Source of the DNA: Ruminococcus sp.
GTDB lineage: Bacteria; Bacillota_A; Clostridia; Oscillospirales; Ruminococcaceae
Assembly: GCA_017536105.1 (NCBI GenBank)
Contig: JAFXRZ010000006.1
Span: 124,001 to 188,000 of the forward strand
Direction: 5' to 3'
DNA: 64,000 nt
The notes beneath the pieces were generated by a model. That model searched no databases. It saw only the letters and a list, made by a program, of their open reading frames with translations, and was not told the DNA's origin. Positions 50,162 through 58,298 of this stretch are shown in pieces. A program made the translations under genes and the position numbers. How positions within the stretch are numbered: the first letter of the stretch is position 1; every line of letters starts with the position of its first letter.

Positions 50162-52087
50162 ATGGCAGATAAAAGACCGCATATAGCTTTTCTTCTTGCT
50201 AATCTTATTGATCCTTTCAGCGGTTCTCTTGCAAAGGGAGCTATGGAAATGGCGGCAAATCTTGATGTAGATCTGACTATATTTCCCGGAAAATACATAG
50301 GCATACAGCACAAGTACGATATGTACGATACCACTTACGAATACCAGTACAACACGCTGTTTGACCTTGCTGTTGAAGGCGGATTTGATTACATAATCGC
50401 TGCCGTTGGTACTATCGCATATGCACTTGACAACGAGGGCAAGAAAAGATTCCTCGATAAATACAAAGGTATGCCTGTGCTTTCCATAGCTGCAGATATC
50501 GAGGGTTATGATTCTTTGGAGTTCGATAACCGCTCGGGTATATCTGCGATTATAGATGAGCTTGCCGCACAGGGCAGAAAGCATATAGCCATAATCGGCG
50601 GAGAGTTAAATAATTACGAGATCAGAGAAAGATACCGCGCATACAGAGACGGCCTTGAAAGAAACGGGATACCATTTGATGAAAAACTGTATCAGAGCAG
50701 CGATATAAGCGAATACTGCCGGGCTGAGGCCGAAGCTTTGATCGAAAGAGCGCCTGAGATAGATGCTATCGTCTGCATGAACGATATTATTGCGGAGACT
50801 GTTTATCAGGTGCTTGCCGAGCACGGAAGGACTATCGGAAAGGACGTTGCCGTTACAGGCTTTGATAATCTTCCCCTTGCTCTCGATCTTGATCCTCCCC
50901 TTGCGACTGTCCGTGCCGATGCAGAAGGTCTTGGTGCACGAGCTGTTGAAAAGGTGATAAACAAGCTGCGCGGCATCCCTGACGACAACAAGCATTTCCC
51001 CACAGAGTTTATTATGAGGCCGTCCTGCAGCAGAGATGCTGTTCCGAGGGGCTATGATAAGATCGGTGAGAACGAACGCCTTGCCATCGAAAGGCAGATC
51101 GCCGATCGGGTACACATCGACAATATCTTTGTGAGAGATGCTATGATGTTTGGCGGCGAGCTTAAAAACAGCTATGCCAAGATACTCAGGCAGTTGCCTA
51201 TCCTCGGTGCTATGACGGGATTTATCTATACTTTTGACAATCCCATAGATCACAAGTATAATGAAGAATTCCCCACGGGCCTCAACTGGGTATTTCGTTC
51301 CTACACCTACGGGAAAGACGGCTATACAGTTCCCGAGGAAGACCGAAAGATGAAGACCTCTGAGGTGTTCAACAACAAATATCTTTGCGTGAACAGGCAG
51401 CACTGCTTTATCGTTACCGATCTTTATACTGCTCAGACACAGTACGGCATCGCCCTGCTTGAGCCCAGGAACGCTGATTTCTTCTCGGAGCTGGAGCTTG
51501 TGACGTACATTTTGAGCTCGGCCATGAGAACGCTGAATATCCTTTCGGGACAAGAGATACTACTAAACGAGCTCAACCTCAAAAACCTTGCCCTTGAAAA
51601 TGATTCAAAGCTGGATGTCCTGACAAACATCTACAACAGACGAGGGTTCTATCTTGCGGCTGAAACTCTTCTCGAAACGTCGGGGAGTAAGGATTATATC
51701 GTTTGCTACGCCGATATGGACGATCTGAAGCTTGTCAACGACAACTACGGACACCAGGAAGGCGACAGATGCCTGAAGCTGGTTGCCGACTGCCTTAAAG
51801 CGATGTTCGGCGAGGACGCAGTTATTGGAAGGCTGGGCGGAGATGAATTTGCGGCTGTTATCCCTGCAAACAGCGACGATGACACCGAAGCATATAACGC
51901 AAAGAGGAACAGCTTCCTGGGTGCTGCGAACAAAGCTCTGAACAAGCCTTACAGCTTCGGGCTTTCGGTGGGTATAATCAAAGAACGCTGCGAAAACAGC
52001 TACGATCTGCGAGCAGCTCTCGACAAGGCGGATGATCTTCTTTACATCGAGAAAAGCCAGAAGAAACGCAGAAAAGCCAATATATAA
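50162..52087 (+). CDS. Cytosolic LacI-type sensor fused to GGDEF diguanylate cyclase
   Basis: A 641-residue protein without signal peptide or membrane helix. Residues about 1-285 form a periplasmic-binding-protein/LacI-type ligand domain (PHIAFLLANLIDPFSGSLAKG in part, VTGFDNLPLALDLDPPLATVR in part) but no DNA-binding helix precedes it. A middle region (about 290-480), with a possible GAF-like part and a helix, leads to the GGDEF domain (about 485-635) with GRLGGDEFAAV (from residue 559) and YADMDDLKLVND. It probably makes cyclic-di-GMP in response to a small ligand inside the cell. The RxxD inhibitory site before GGDEF is absent (GEDAVIG). AAGGTGAAG precedes the ATG. Confidence 0.88.
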   Translation: MADKRPHIAFLLANLIDPFSGSLAKGAMEMAANLDVDLTIFPGKYIGIQHKYDMYDTTYEYQYNTLFDLAVEGGFDYIIAAVGTIAYALDNEGKKRFLDKYKGMPVLSIAADIEGYDSLEFDNRSGISAIIDELAAQGRKHIAIIGGELNNYEIRERYRAYRDGLERNGIPFDEKLYQSSDISEYCRAEAEALIERAPEIDAIVCMNDIIAETVYQVLAEHGRTIGKDVAVTGFDNLPLALDLDPPLATVRADAEGLGARAVEKVINKLRGIPDDNKHFPTEFIMRPSCSRDAVPRGYDKIGENERLAIERQIADRVHIDNIFVRDAMMFGGELKNSYAKILRQLPILGAMTGFIYTFDNPIDHKYNEEFPTGLNWVFRSYTYGKDGYTVPEEDRKMKTSEVFNNKYLCVNRQHCFIVTDLYTAQTQYGIALLEPRNADFFSELELVTYILSSAMRTLNILSGQEILLNELNLKNLALENDSKLDVLTNIYNRRGFYLAAETLLETSGSKDYIVCYADMDDLKLVNDNYGHQEGDRCLKLVADCLKAMFGEDAVIGRLGGDEFAAVIPANSDDDTEAYNAKRNSFLGAANKALNKPYSFGLSVGIIKERCENSYDLRAALDKADDLLYIEKSQKKRRKANI

Positions 52088-52089
52088 AC

Positions 52090-52132
52090 GCAAAAGCATA
52101 TCCTTCTTTTTGGAAAGGATATGCTTTTTATT
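52090..52132. terminator. Bidirectional intrinsic terminator
   Basis: AGCATATCCTT (52095-52105) and AAGGATATGCT (52115-52125) form an 11-pair stem with T-rich sequence on each side. It ends the GGDEF gene and the converging SOS operon. Confidence 0.9.
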
Positions 52133-52538
52133 TTTCTTCAAATCCCACGGAAAACAGGTCTTCCACGGCTATCCTTGCTCCGTCATGAAAGACGAGCTCG
52201 TTTGCGTAGCTGTCAAATATTCGGACAGAGCCTGTTTTGCTGATATATTTGCCGCCGGCTTTCTTTTCATCGGGGACGAAATAGGTCACTTTTACAGCAG
52301 GCTTTTCATCGAGCATATCGAGAAGCCGGTTGAGATTTGCGTTCAGCTCGTTGACCTCATCTTCGGTAAGTTCTGTCTTGCTGTCCACGAGCCTTGCGGT
52401 CTCTGCGACCTCGCTGTCATAGCCCACAAGAGCTGCAAAGGGGCTGAACTGCGCTGCTCGGTCGTGTATCGGCATGGGGTAGAGATCGTGATACCGGGGT
52501 CTTGAAAGATGCATTATATCTTTGTAATCGTCAGGCAT
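52128..52538 (-). CDS. YolD-like family protein
   Basis: A 136-residue protein. The N-terminal block MPDDYKDIMHLSRPRY and then IHDRAAQFSPFAALVGYDSEV (in part RAAQFSPFAALVGYD) match clostridial YolD-like proteins, which are found next to UmuC-type polymerases; the rest is a beta-rich domain (VKVTYFVPDEKKAGG, GSVRIFDSY). The longer open frame begins inside the SAP gene, but AAGGTGA stands before ATG 52538, and the SAP stop overlaps this start by 8 bp. It is the last gene of the LexA-boxed operon and probably modulates the polymerase. No enzymatic activity is predicted. Confidence 0.88.
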   Translation of the reverse strand: MPDDYKDIMHLSRPRYHDLYPMPIHDRAAQFSPFAALVGYDSEVAETARLVDSKTELTEDEVNELNANLNRLLDMLDEKPAVKVTYFVPDEKKAGGKYISKTGSVRIFDSYANELVFHDGARIAVEDLFSVGFEEK

Positions 52539-53133
52539 CAGGTTCACCTTCCAATGCGGAAAGGTCTGAGGGCTCATAGCGGTTGTGTCCCTCAAGGACT
52601 TTTTTGTATTTCCAGCATTTAATAGCTTCTTCAAGGCTCCTGCCCTTGTTGTCGGCGAAGAAATCCCGGATGTAGGTATTATACTCGAACTGCTTGTCGA
52701 TAACGGTCTTTGAGGTTTTCTTTTCCTCGAGGATCTGATAATAAGCATCTATAGCATCGGCATAAGTCTTTCCGGCGTTGCTTTTCAGCCATTTCTGAAA
52801 GCGGACATTGAAAGAAAAACCTTTGCCGATCTTTTCTTTGAAGAAAGCCCTGTGCTTCTCCGAGCAGGTGATGTTTTCTTCTATGACCGTGCTTTCCGTT
52901 ATCTCGTCGGGTTTTGCGGAGGTCTTTCTTTTGTTTTCGGGCTTGGTTATTGTCCCCGAGTCAAGGAAAACAGCTATTCTGTCTGTCAGCTCGGCCTTGC
53001 TGCCCGAGGCCGGCAGACCGTTCTCTCGGCAAAACGCCGTCAGTTCTTCTTTGAGATAATAGAATTTCCTGAATGTTTCAGCATCAAGCTTTGCTGTCAG
53101 CTCGGGTCTTTTGTTCATGTGTTCGATTTTCAT
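52531..53133 (-). CDS. SAP domain and DUF6434-type protein
   Basis: A 200-residue protein. An N-terminal SAP-like motif (about 15-60: KEELTAFCRENGLPASGSKAELTDRI in part) is expected to bind DNA, followed by a region like DUF6434 (about 90-160: FKEKIGKGFSFNVRFQKWL in part, GKTYADAIDAYYQI). The SAP domain suggests that it acts on or near DNA, consistent with an operon led by a translesion polymerase. AGGAGCAGAGT precedes the ATG. The stop overlaps the YolD-like gene. The biochemical role of the DUF is unknown. Confidence 0.82.
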   Translation of the reverse strand: MKIEHMNKRPELTAKLDAETFRKFYYLKEELTAFCRENGLPASGSKAELTDRIAVFLDSGTITKPENKRKTSAKPDEITESTVIEENITCSEKHRAFFKEKIGKGFSFNVRFQKWLKSNAGKTYADAIDAYYQILEEKKTSKTVIDKQFEYNTYIRDFFADNKGRSLEEAIKCWKYKKVLEGHNRYEPSDLSALEGEPDA

Positions 53134-53142
53134 ACTCTGCTC

Positions 53143-54165
53143 CTAAAAATACAGCTCTCCGTCAAAAAATCTTTCCTGGAAATCTATCTTCTGCATTATC
53201 TCGTCCTGTGTGAAAGTCATGCCTTCCGGAGCTGCGATCCATTTATCCTCGTTGTCGTTCAGCCTGTGATAAACGGCGATTATCCTGCCTGTGAACTCTT
53301 CAAGCGGTTCATCAACACCCAGGATATAGACATCCTGCTCTGCTCCGTCACCGGCGATGATCCCCTCGATATAGCCGTAGTTTACGGGATAGACAAGGGC
53401 CTTTATCCTTGGGTGTGCTGTGCCTGAGGGACGGTCTATCCTACAGCTTACGGTCCTGCCTATGATGTGGGAATAATCGGGCTTGACAGCCTCTTTGCGG
53501 ATAACAGCCTCGATGAAATAGTGCTTCATGTTCCGCCATTTCAATCCGCCGAAGCTTTTTCCGTAGCAGTCGTCGATGTGTCTGACTTTAACAAGCTCGA
53601 AGTCCGAGAACAGCTTTTTGATGTCTTCCTGATCCACGAAATAATGCGGAACGCCCTGTTCCGGACCTTCTGTTTTTATAATTGTATTGCCGTCGAGCTT
53701 TTGAAGACCGGACTGGGCATAGGTCCAGGTCTCTTTCGAGCAAAGGGTCATAAACACCGTGCCGTCGGGTTTCAGGACACGTTTTATCTCCTTCATCACC
53801 CGATCCATTCCTGCGCTGTCGGTGTGTCCTGCTGCGTGCATGGCGAAGATGCAGTCAAAAGCGTTGTCGGCAAAGGGCAGTTCTTCCATATCGGCTTTCC
53901 GGCAGGCAATATCGATGCCGAGCTCCTTGGATAGCTTTTTAAGCTGGCTGAGAGCATCGTCGGAAATATCGACGGCTGTGACTTTAAAGCCGTACTTTGC
54001 GAACAAGACCGAATGTCTGCCAAGACCGCAGCCAAGGTCGAGGACGCTTTTTCGGCCCTCTCTCTTCCACTTTTCGACGTAGTAATAGCTCTCCTCGCAA
54101 GGCTCGAGCCAATCCTCTTTGTCTTCGACCGCGCTCCAGTCGAACGGGATATAATCTTTCTGCAT
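53143..54165 (-). CDS. SAM-dependent methyltransferase fused to inorganic pyrophosphatase-like domain
   Basis: A 340-residue fusion. Residues about 1-220 are a class I methyltransferase: SVLDLGCGLGRHSVLFAKYG in part, VTAVDISDDAL, FDCIFAMHAAGH and VMKEIKRVLKPDGTVFMTL (part). Residues about 228-340 match the short clostridial inorganic pyrophosphatase-like family: IIGRTVSCRIDRPSGT, YPVNYGYIEGI, DGAEQDVYILG (in place of the DGDPxD metal motif) and DNEDKWIAAPEG. The first domain may methylate a small molecule or nucleotide, the second hydrolyse diphosphate. The fusion lies between umuC and the SAP gene. AGGGGGAATAT precedes the ATG. Confidence 0.85.
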   Translation of the reverse strand: MQKDYIPFDWSAVEDKEDWLEPCEESYYYVEKWKREGRKSVLDLGCGLGRHSVLFAKYGFKVTAVDISDDALSQLKKLSKELGIDIACRKADMEELPFADNAFDCIFAMHAAGHTDSAGMDRVMKEIKRVLKPDGTVFMTLCSKETWTYAQSGLQKLDGNTIIKTEGPEQGVPHYFVDQEDIKKLFSDFELVKVRHIDDCYGKSFGGLKWRNMKHYFIEAVIRKEAVKPDYSHIIGRTVSCRIDRPSGTAHPRIKALVYPVNYGYIEGIIAGDGAEQDVYILGVDEPLEEFTGRIIAVYHRLNDNEDKWIAAPEGMTFTQDEIMQKIDFQERFFDGELYF

Positions 54166-54194
54166 GGTATATTCCCCCTGCTGTTATTTTAATT

Positions 54195-55697
54195 CTATGC
54201 CTTATGACCGCCGATCTGGCGGTTGCGGTCTTTTGCTGTTGCGCCTTCGGTGTAGTTTGCGCCTTTCAGGACGGCGTTTTTGCCGTACTTGTGCTTGATC
54301 TTCAGCATGGCGTGCTGCAGGGCTCTTTCTTTTTCGAGGGATCGTCTGCCTGCTTCTTTGGAACGCATTGTCTCTATGGTATCGAAGAGGCTGAGCTGTT
54401 CGTAGTTTTCGCACTCGGGGATATCTTCCTCGCGGATGACGCTGCAGACGGTCAGGTTCAGGCGCTTTGAAAGCAAGGTCTCGTCGAAGATACGGTCGAA
54501 AAGCTCCAGCGTTGCTTCGCATATCTTTCTGGTCGAGGCTGTGTGCTTTTCGAGATTGATGGTGCCGTGGGCGTATTTCGGGACTGCCCTGCCGTAGTGA
54601 TCGGTGATGATCTCGCCTTTGTAGCTGCCGTTTGCAAGGCTTTCACGGTCGTAATTGACTGTCATGACGATCTGGTTTGTCACAAGGCCTTTATCAACGA
54701 GATCCAAAGACAGCATATCCGCCATTTCCCAGATTATAAGCCTGGTACGTTCATAATCGCAGGCTTCTGAAAGCACCTGACCCGACGAGATGCTGTTGTT
54801 CTTCGGCCTGTAGGCCTTGACGTCGGCTATGGTCGTGGGCTCGATACCCCAGGCGTGGTCTATCACAAGCTCTGCGTTTTTGCCGAAGGCTTTGTATATT
54901 TTTCTGATCTGATAGCGGTCGAGGGAATGTCTTGCGATATCTCCCATTGTGAAGATGCCGAGCTTTTCGAGCCTTGCGGATATCCCCTTCCCCACCCGCC
55001 AGAAATCGGTGATCGGTTTGTGAGCCCACAGCTTCTCTTTATAGCTCTGTTCGTCGAGGCAGGCGATGCGGACTCCGTCCTTATCTGCCGGGATATGCTT
55101 TGCGACTATATCCATAGCCACCTTGCAGAGGTACATATTGGTGCCGATACCTGCCGTGGCGGTTATTCCCGTGGTTTTCAGGACGTCCTGGATAAGCATT
55201 CGGGTAAAGCCGTGGGCATCGGTGTTGTAGGTGGAGAGATATCCGGTAGCGTCAATGAAGACCTCGTCGATCGAATAGGCGAAAATGTCCTCGGGAGCTA
55301 CATATTTAAGATAGACGCCGTATATCTGAGCGCTGACCCTCATATACCTTGCCATTTGCGGCGTTGCAACGATATAATCCAGTTCGAGAGAGGGATCGGC
55401 CAGAAGCTCGGAATGGATATACGATCTTCCTTTAAGCTTTCGCTGCGGAGCATTCAGCCTGCGCTTTGTATTGACTTCCTTGACGCGCTGTATAACTTCA
55501 AAAAGCCTTGCTCTGCCGGAGATGCCGTAGCTTTTAAGGGACGGTGAAACTGCAAGGCAGATAGTCTTTTCCGTGCGGCTGAGATCGGCAACAACAAGAT
55601 GAGTGTTCAGCGGATCGAGTCCGCGTTCGACACATTCAACGCTTGCATAGAAACTTTTGAGGTCTATGGCAACATATACCTTATCCGTTTTATCCAT
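54195..55697 (-). CDS. Y-family (UmuC-type) DNA polymerase
   Basis: A 500-residue translesion polymerase. Catalytic acidic residues are in VYVAIDLKSFYASVEC and YSIDEVFIDATGY (in part); a little-finger region and a C-terminal tail follow (ECENYEQLSLFD, close to a clamp-binding QLSLF motif). It is the UmuC/YqjW type common in Firmicutes, and copies past lesions at a cost in accuracy. The start at 55697 is set by AAGGCGGTGGG; the long upstream frame crosses the promoter. Two LexA-like boxes and a sigma-A promoter lie just upstream, so it is SOS-induced. It heads a four-gene operon. Confidence 0.93.
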   Translation of the reverse strand: MDKTDKVYVAIDLKSFYASVECVERGLDPLNTHLVVADLSRTEKTICLAVSPSLKSYGISGRARLFEVIQRVKEVNTKRRLNAPQRKLKGRSYIHSELLADPSLELDYIVATPQMARYMRVSAQIYGVYLKYVAPEDIFAYSIDEVFIDATGYLSTYNTDAHGFTRMLIQDVLKTTGITATAGIGTNMYLCKVAMDIVAKHIPADKDGVRIACLDEQSYKEKLWAHKPITDFWRVGKGISARLEKLGIFTMGDIARHSLDRYQIRKIYKAFGKNAELVIDHAWGIEPTTIADVKAYRPKNNSISSGQVLSEACDYERTRLIIWEMADMLSLDLVDKGLVTNQIVMTVNYDRESLANGSYKGEIITDHYGRAVPKYAHGTINLEKHTASTRKICEATLELFDRIFDETLLSKRLNLTVCSVIREEDIPECENYEQLSLFDTIETMRSKEAGRRSLEKERALQHAMLKIKHKYGKNAVLKGANYTEGATAKDRNRQIGGHKA

Positions 55698-55721
55698 TGT
55701 CCCACCGCCTTTGAAGTTGAT

Positions 55722-55757
55722 ACTAACGATTAAGAACATATGTTCTATAATGTTAGT
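55722..55757. promoter_or_regulatory. LexA box inside a 36-bp palindrome
   Basis: AGAACATATGTTCT (55733-55746) fits the Gram-positive LexA box. It is centred exactly in a longer imperfect palindrome whose outer arms are ACTAAC (55722-55727) and GTTAGT (55752-55757). It lies directly downstream of the umuC -10. Confidence 0.8.
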
Positions 55758-55783
55758 ATAACACAAACGGGCGTGAAAGTCAA
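55755..55783 (-). promoter_or_regulatory. Sigma-A promoter of the umuC operon
   Basis: TTGACT (55778-55783), 17 bases, TATACT (55755-55760), minus strand. LexA-like boxes stand on both sides, at 55733-55746 and 55792-55805. Confidence 0.85.
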
Positions 55784-55791
55784 TAGAAAAT

Positions 55792-55805
55792 CGAAACTTT
55801 GTTCG
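55792..55805. promoter_or_regulatory. Second LexA-like box
   Basis: CGAAACTTTGTTCG fits CGAAC-N4-GTTCG with one mismatch and lies just upstream of the -35. Another half site, TTGTTCGGC, follows at 55810-55818. Confidence 0.6.
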
Positions 55806-55825
55806 ATTTTTGTTCGGCGTTGCTT

Positions 55826-55865
55826 TAAAAAGACACCCCGACATCTCGGAAAACATCGGGGTGTA
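55826..55865 (-). terminator. Intrinsic terminator of the channel gene
   Basis: On the minus strand ACACCCCGA and TCGGGGTGT form a 9-pair stem, followed by CTTTTT. Confidence 0.88.
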
Positions 55866-55869
55866 TGGA

Positions 55870-56835
55870 TCATTGTTCGGCGGTGATCTCGCTGTTCTCC
55901 TGCACGGTTACAGGAACAGGTTCGGGAGCATCGGCTGTGTCTGTGGAGGTCTGTTCGATCTCTTCCGGCTTTTCTGCGTTTTCATCTTCGTTCTTGATCT
56001 CGTTGTAGAAGTTTACGATGATCGAAGTGATGAGGGCTACGACTATAATGCCGTAGATGCCGAGAATAGCAGAAAGGATACGGCCGAGATCAGTCTCGAC
56101 GGTCACATCTCCGAAGCCGATAGTCGTAATAAGAGCAAAGCAATACCACAAGGCATCGGAATAAGAAGTTATATTTTCTTCCTGAGATTCAAAAACAACA
56201 GAAAATGCAAAGATCAGTATAACAAGACCTGAGAGTATCTCCCCTGCCATTGATTTTTTTGCGATCTTCAATATCAGTTCGTATCTTATCCTTGAAAGGG
56301 ACACGCCAATGATGCGTTTAAGCAGAATGATCAGCATAGTAAAGCCGAGCAGAATGAAAAGGAGCTTGGTTGTTTCATCCGGATTTTCCGGATCAATAAG
56401 GATCAATAAAGCCCAAAGGAGTATGTAGAGCATACAAACGATAAAGAAGAATACCCGGAGAGGCTTATGATTGCGCTTGATCGAATAAAGACGGCCTACA
56501 GACAGATTGACAAGTAAGAATGCCGAAGCTATCTCAAAGGCAAAGGTGTCTGAATTAACTGCTTCAAAAACCAATGCTCCGCTGAAAAAGAAGACGGCAT
56601 AAATGATATGCTTTATCATTTCCGGCTTGTTTGAAGTGCCCACATACACGGCCTTTGAAACATCGGCGATAGCCATTGCTGCGAACATGATCTCGCAGTA
56701 GTAAAAACAGGAGGTATCCAGATCGATAGCGTTTTTATTAAATAACTGCAAAGACAGGAAGAGAGCTAAAATGCAAAGGATCACTTCGGTGAGACGATAA
56801 AATCTCTTGGTTTTATCCGTTGAATTATCGGCCAA
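55870..56835 (-). CDS. Potassium channel-like (ion_trans_2) protein
   Basis: A 321-residue membrane protein with about six hydrophobic helices and a pore loop between the last two: WYCFALITTIGFGDVTVETD, where TIGFGD stands for the common TVGYGD selectivity filter. It is predicted to conduct potassium across the plasma membrane. The C-terminal tail is acidic and disordered. The start is TTG at 56835 with AAGGAGGGAAG 5 to 10 bases before it. It is read with the upstream 430-residue membrane protein (12 bp gap), suggesting joint work. No regulatory (RCK/cyclic nucleotide) domain is visible. Confidence 0.85.
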   Translation of the reverse strand: MADNSTDKTKRFYRLTEVILCILALFLSLQLFNKNAIDLDTSCFYYCEIMFAAMAIADVSKAVYVGTSNKPEMIKHIIYAVFFFSGALVFEAVNSDTFAFEIASAFLLVNLSVGRLYSIKRNHKPLRVFFFIVCMLYILLWALLILIDPENPDETTKLLFILLGFTMLIILLKRIIGVSLSRIRYELILKIAKKSMAGEILSGLVILIFAFSVVFESQEENITSYSDALWYCFALITTIGFGDVTVETDLGRILSAILGIYGIIVVALITSIIVNFYNEIKNEDENAEKPEEIEQTSTDTADAPEPVPVTVQENSEITAEQ

Positions 56836-56847
56836 TGTCTTCCCTCC

Positions 56848-58140
56848 TTAATGCGAGATATTTGAAAACAGATCGCGGATGATAACAAAAATGCTGTCAA
56901 AATAAACGCAGACTATCGCACAAACGCCGACTATGGGGATAGCGATATCTATTACGGGATGTTTGTGGAGCTTTGTATAGGAATAGCCCAGCATAAAGGG
57001 GATAAGTCCTAACATATTAATGGTCTCGCCTATCCCGATGTTCTGGATTATTATGGAATCCATCTCTATTTCTTCTGCTGTTGCGTTGTTTACATCGGGA
57101 AGGAGCATAAGAACAAATACAAAATAGAGGAAAAAGTCGATAACGGCAAAGATAAATATAATGATTATCATGAATTTTGAGAATTGAAAAGAATTAGTGT
57201 TTGTCTTTAGGAACTCCTGATAATCCTCGTGGGTCTTGCCGTGTTTGATGAAATTTCTTTCACGCCGTTTAATAAATCGAGCCATTGCCATAAACATAAA
57301 GAATACAAGCGGCGGTTTTGTTGTAAGGAACGGAGAGAAAATAAGAGGAAGATCGATCTTATGTGTGGCTGCAAGGGTCTTGATAACGACGTTCCCCACC
57401 TCATAGAGGATCGGGATAATGACCATTGAGCGGAATATGTATATCTTTTTGCCCTGAAAGTATTTCTTTGGATTATAATTGATAAAGAACATTACCAGTG
57501 TGCAGAGGAAAATATCGAGGAAGATGTTAAATGTAAAAAAGCCTATATCGACATTCTGCTTTCCGGCGGTTATCATCATTTTTGCATAATCTGCAGCTTC
57601 GTCGCGGCCGTCAAAAAACAGGGACAGTACACCGAGGACATATCTCTCATACAGAAGCAGGAATGCAAGGAAGAAGCCTATAGTTATGGCTCCGTTCTTT
57701 ATAAGCATTTTCTGGTAGCTGTCCTTGCCGTTGATAAGTACGGAAAGCGCTGAGATAAGAAGCATGGGCATGGCCAGGGACGAAAGAGATGACATGATGC
57801 CGAGTATATATTCATTGTTTATCGGCTTGAGTTTAAGATCGGTCTTTATTTCTGCGATGGTGACGATCTGGGCAAAGACGATAAACAGCCATGCAAGGGC
57901 TTTGATATGCCTGTAAGAAAGCAGACCCCTGAATTTCATATCGTTCTCGGGGGTGACTTCATATATCTTTCTTCTTTTACGGCGATTGTTCGGTTCGGGG
58001 ATCGTCTCGGCTTCGGGGACAGCTTCAACAGCTGCTTCTGCCGCTTCCGCTGCTTCGGTTTCGGGCAGAGCTGCTTCCTCGGCAGCTTCGGCTATCTCGG
58101 CATTTTCAGCCGTATCAACTGCTGACAGGCTTTCGGTCAT
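56848..58140 (-). CDS. Multi-pass membrane protein of unknown function
   Basis: A 430-residue protein with an Ala/Glu-rich disordered cytosolic N-terminus (about 1-55), a basic patch (NNRRKRRK) and about eight membrane helices from residue 75 on. I do not recognise the family. The start is ATG 58140 with GAGGGG before it. It is directly followed by the potassium channel-like gene (12 bp), and a consensus promoter stands upstream. No catalytic motif is seen. A role with the channel, in transport or in sensing, is a guess. Confidence 0.7.
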   Translation of the reverse strand: MTESLSAVDTAENAEIAEAAEEAALPETEAAEAAEAAVEAVPEAETIPEPNNRRKRRKIYEVTPENDMKFRGLLSYRHIKALAWLFIVFAQIVTIAEIKTDLKLKPINNEYILGIMSSLSSLAMPMLLISALSVLINGKDSYQKMLIKNGAITIGFFLAFLLLYERYVLGVLSLFFDGRDEAADYAKMMITAGKQNVDIGFFTFNIFLDIFLCTLVMFFINYNPKKYFQGKKIYIFRSMVIIPILYEVGNVVIKTLAATHKIDLPLIFSPFLTTKPPLVFFMFMAMARFIKRRERNFIKHGKTHEDYQEFLKTNTNSFQFSKFMIIIIFIFAVIDFFLYFVFVLMLLPDVNNATAEEIEMDSIIIQNIGIGETINMLGLIPFMLGYSYTKLHKHPVIDIAIPIVGVCAIVCVYFDSIFVIIRDLFSNISH

Positions 58141-58200
58141 ATATTTCAACCCCTCTGTTAAAACACGGTGTGTCATATTCGGATATAATTTTACATTTAT

Positions 58201-58229
58201 ATTATATCAGAATTCTGTATTAAAGTCAA
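58201..58229 (-). promoter_or_regulatory. Sigma-A promoter of the membrane protein-channel operon
   Basis: TTGACT (58224-58229), 17 bases, TATAAT (58201-58206), minus strand. The leader is about 55 bases. Confidence 0.82.
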
Positions 58230-58251
58230 TGTCAAAAGGAAGAAACGAGCA

Positions 58252-58280
58252 ATAAAAAAGGGCTGTGCGTGACAGCCCTG
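58252..58280 (-). terminator. Intrinsic terminator of mutS2
   Basis: AGGGCTGT and ACAGCCCT form an 8-pair stem with a 5-base loop, followed on the minus strand by TTTTTT. Confidence 0.9.
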
Positions 58281-58298
58281 TGCAAAATATTGCCTGTA

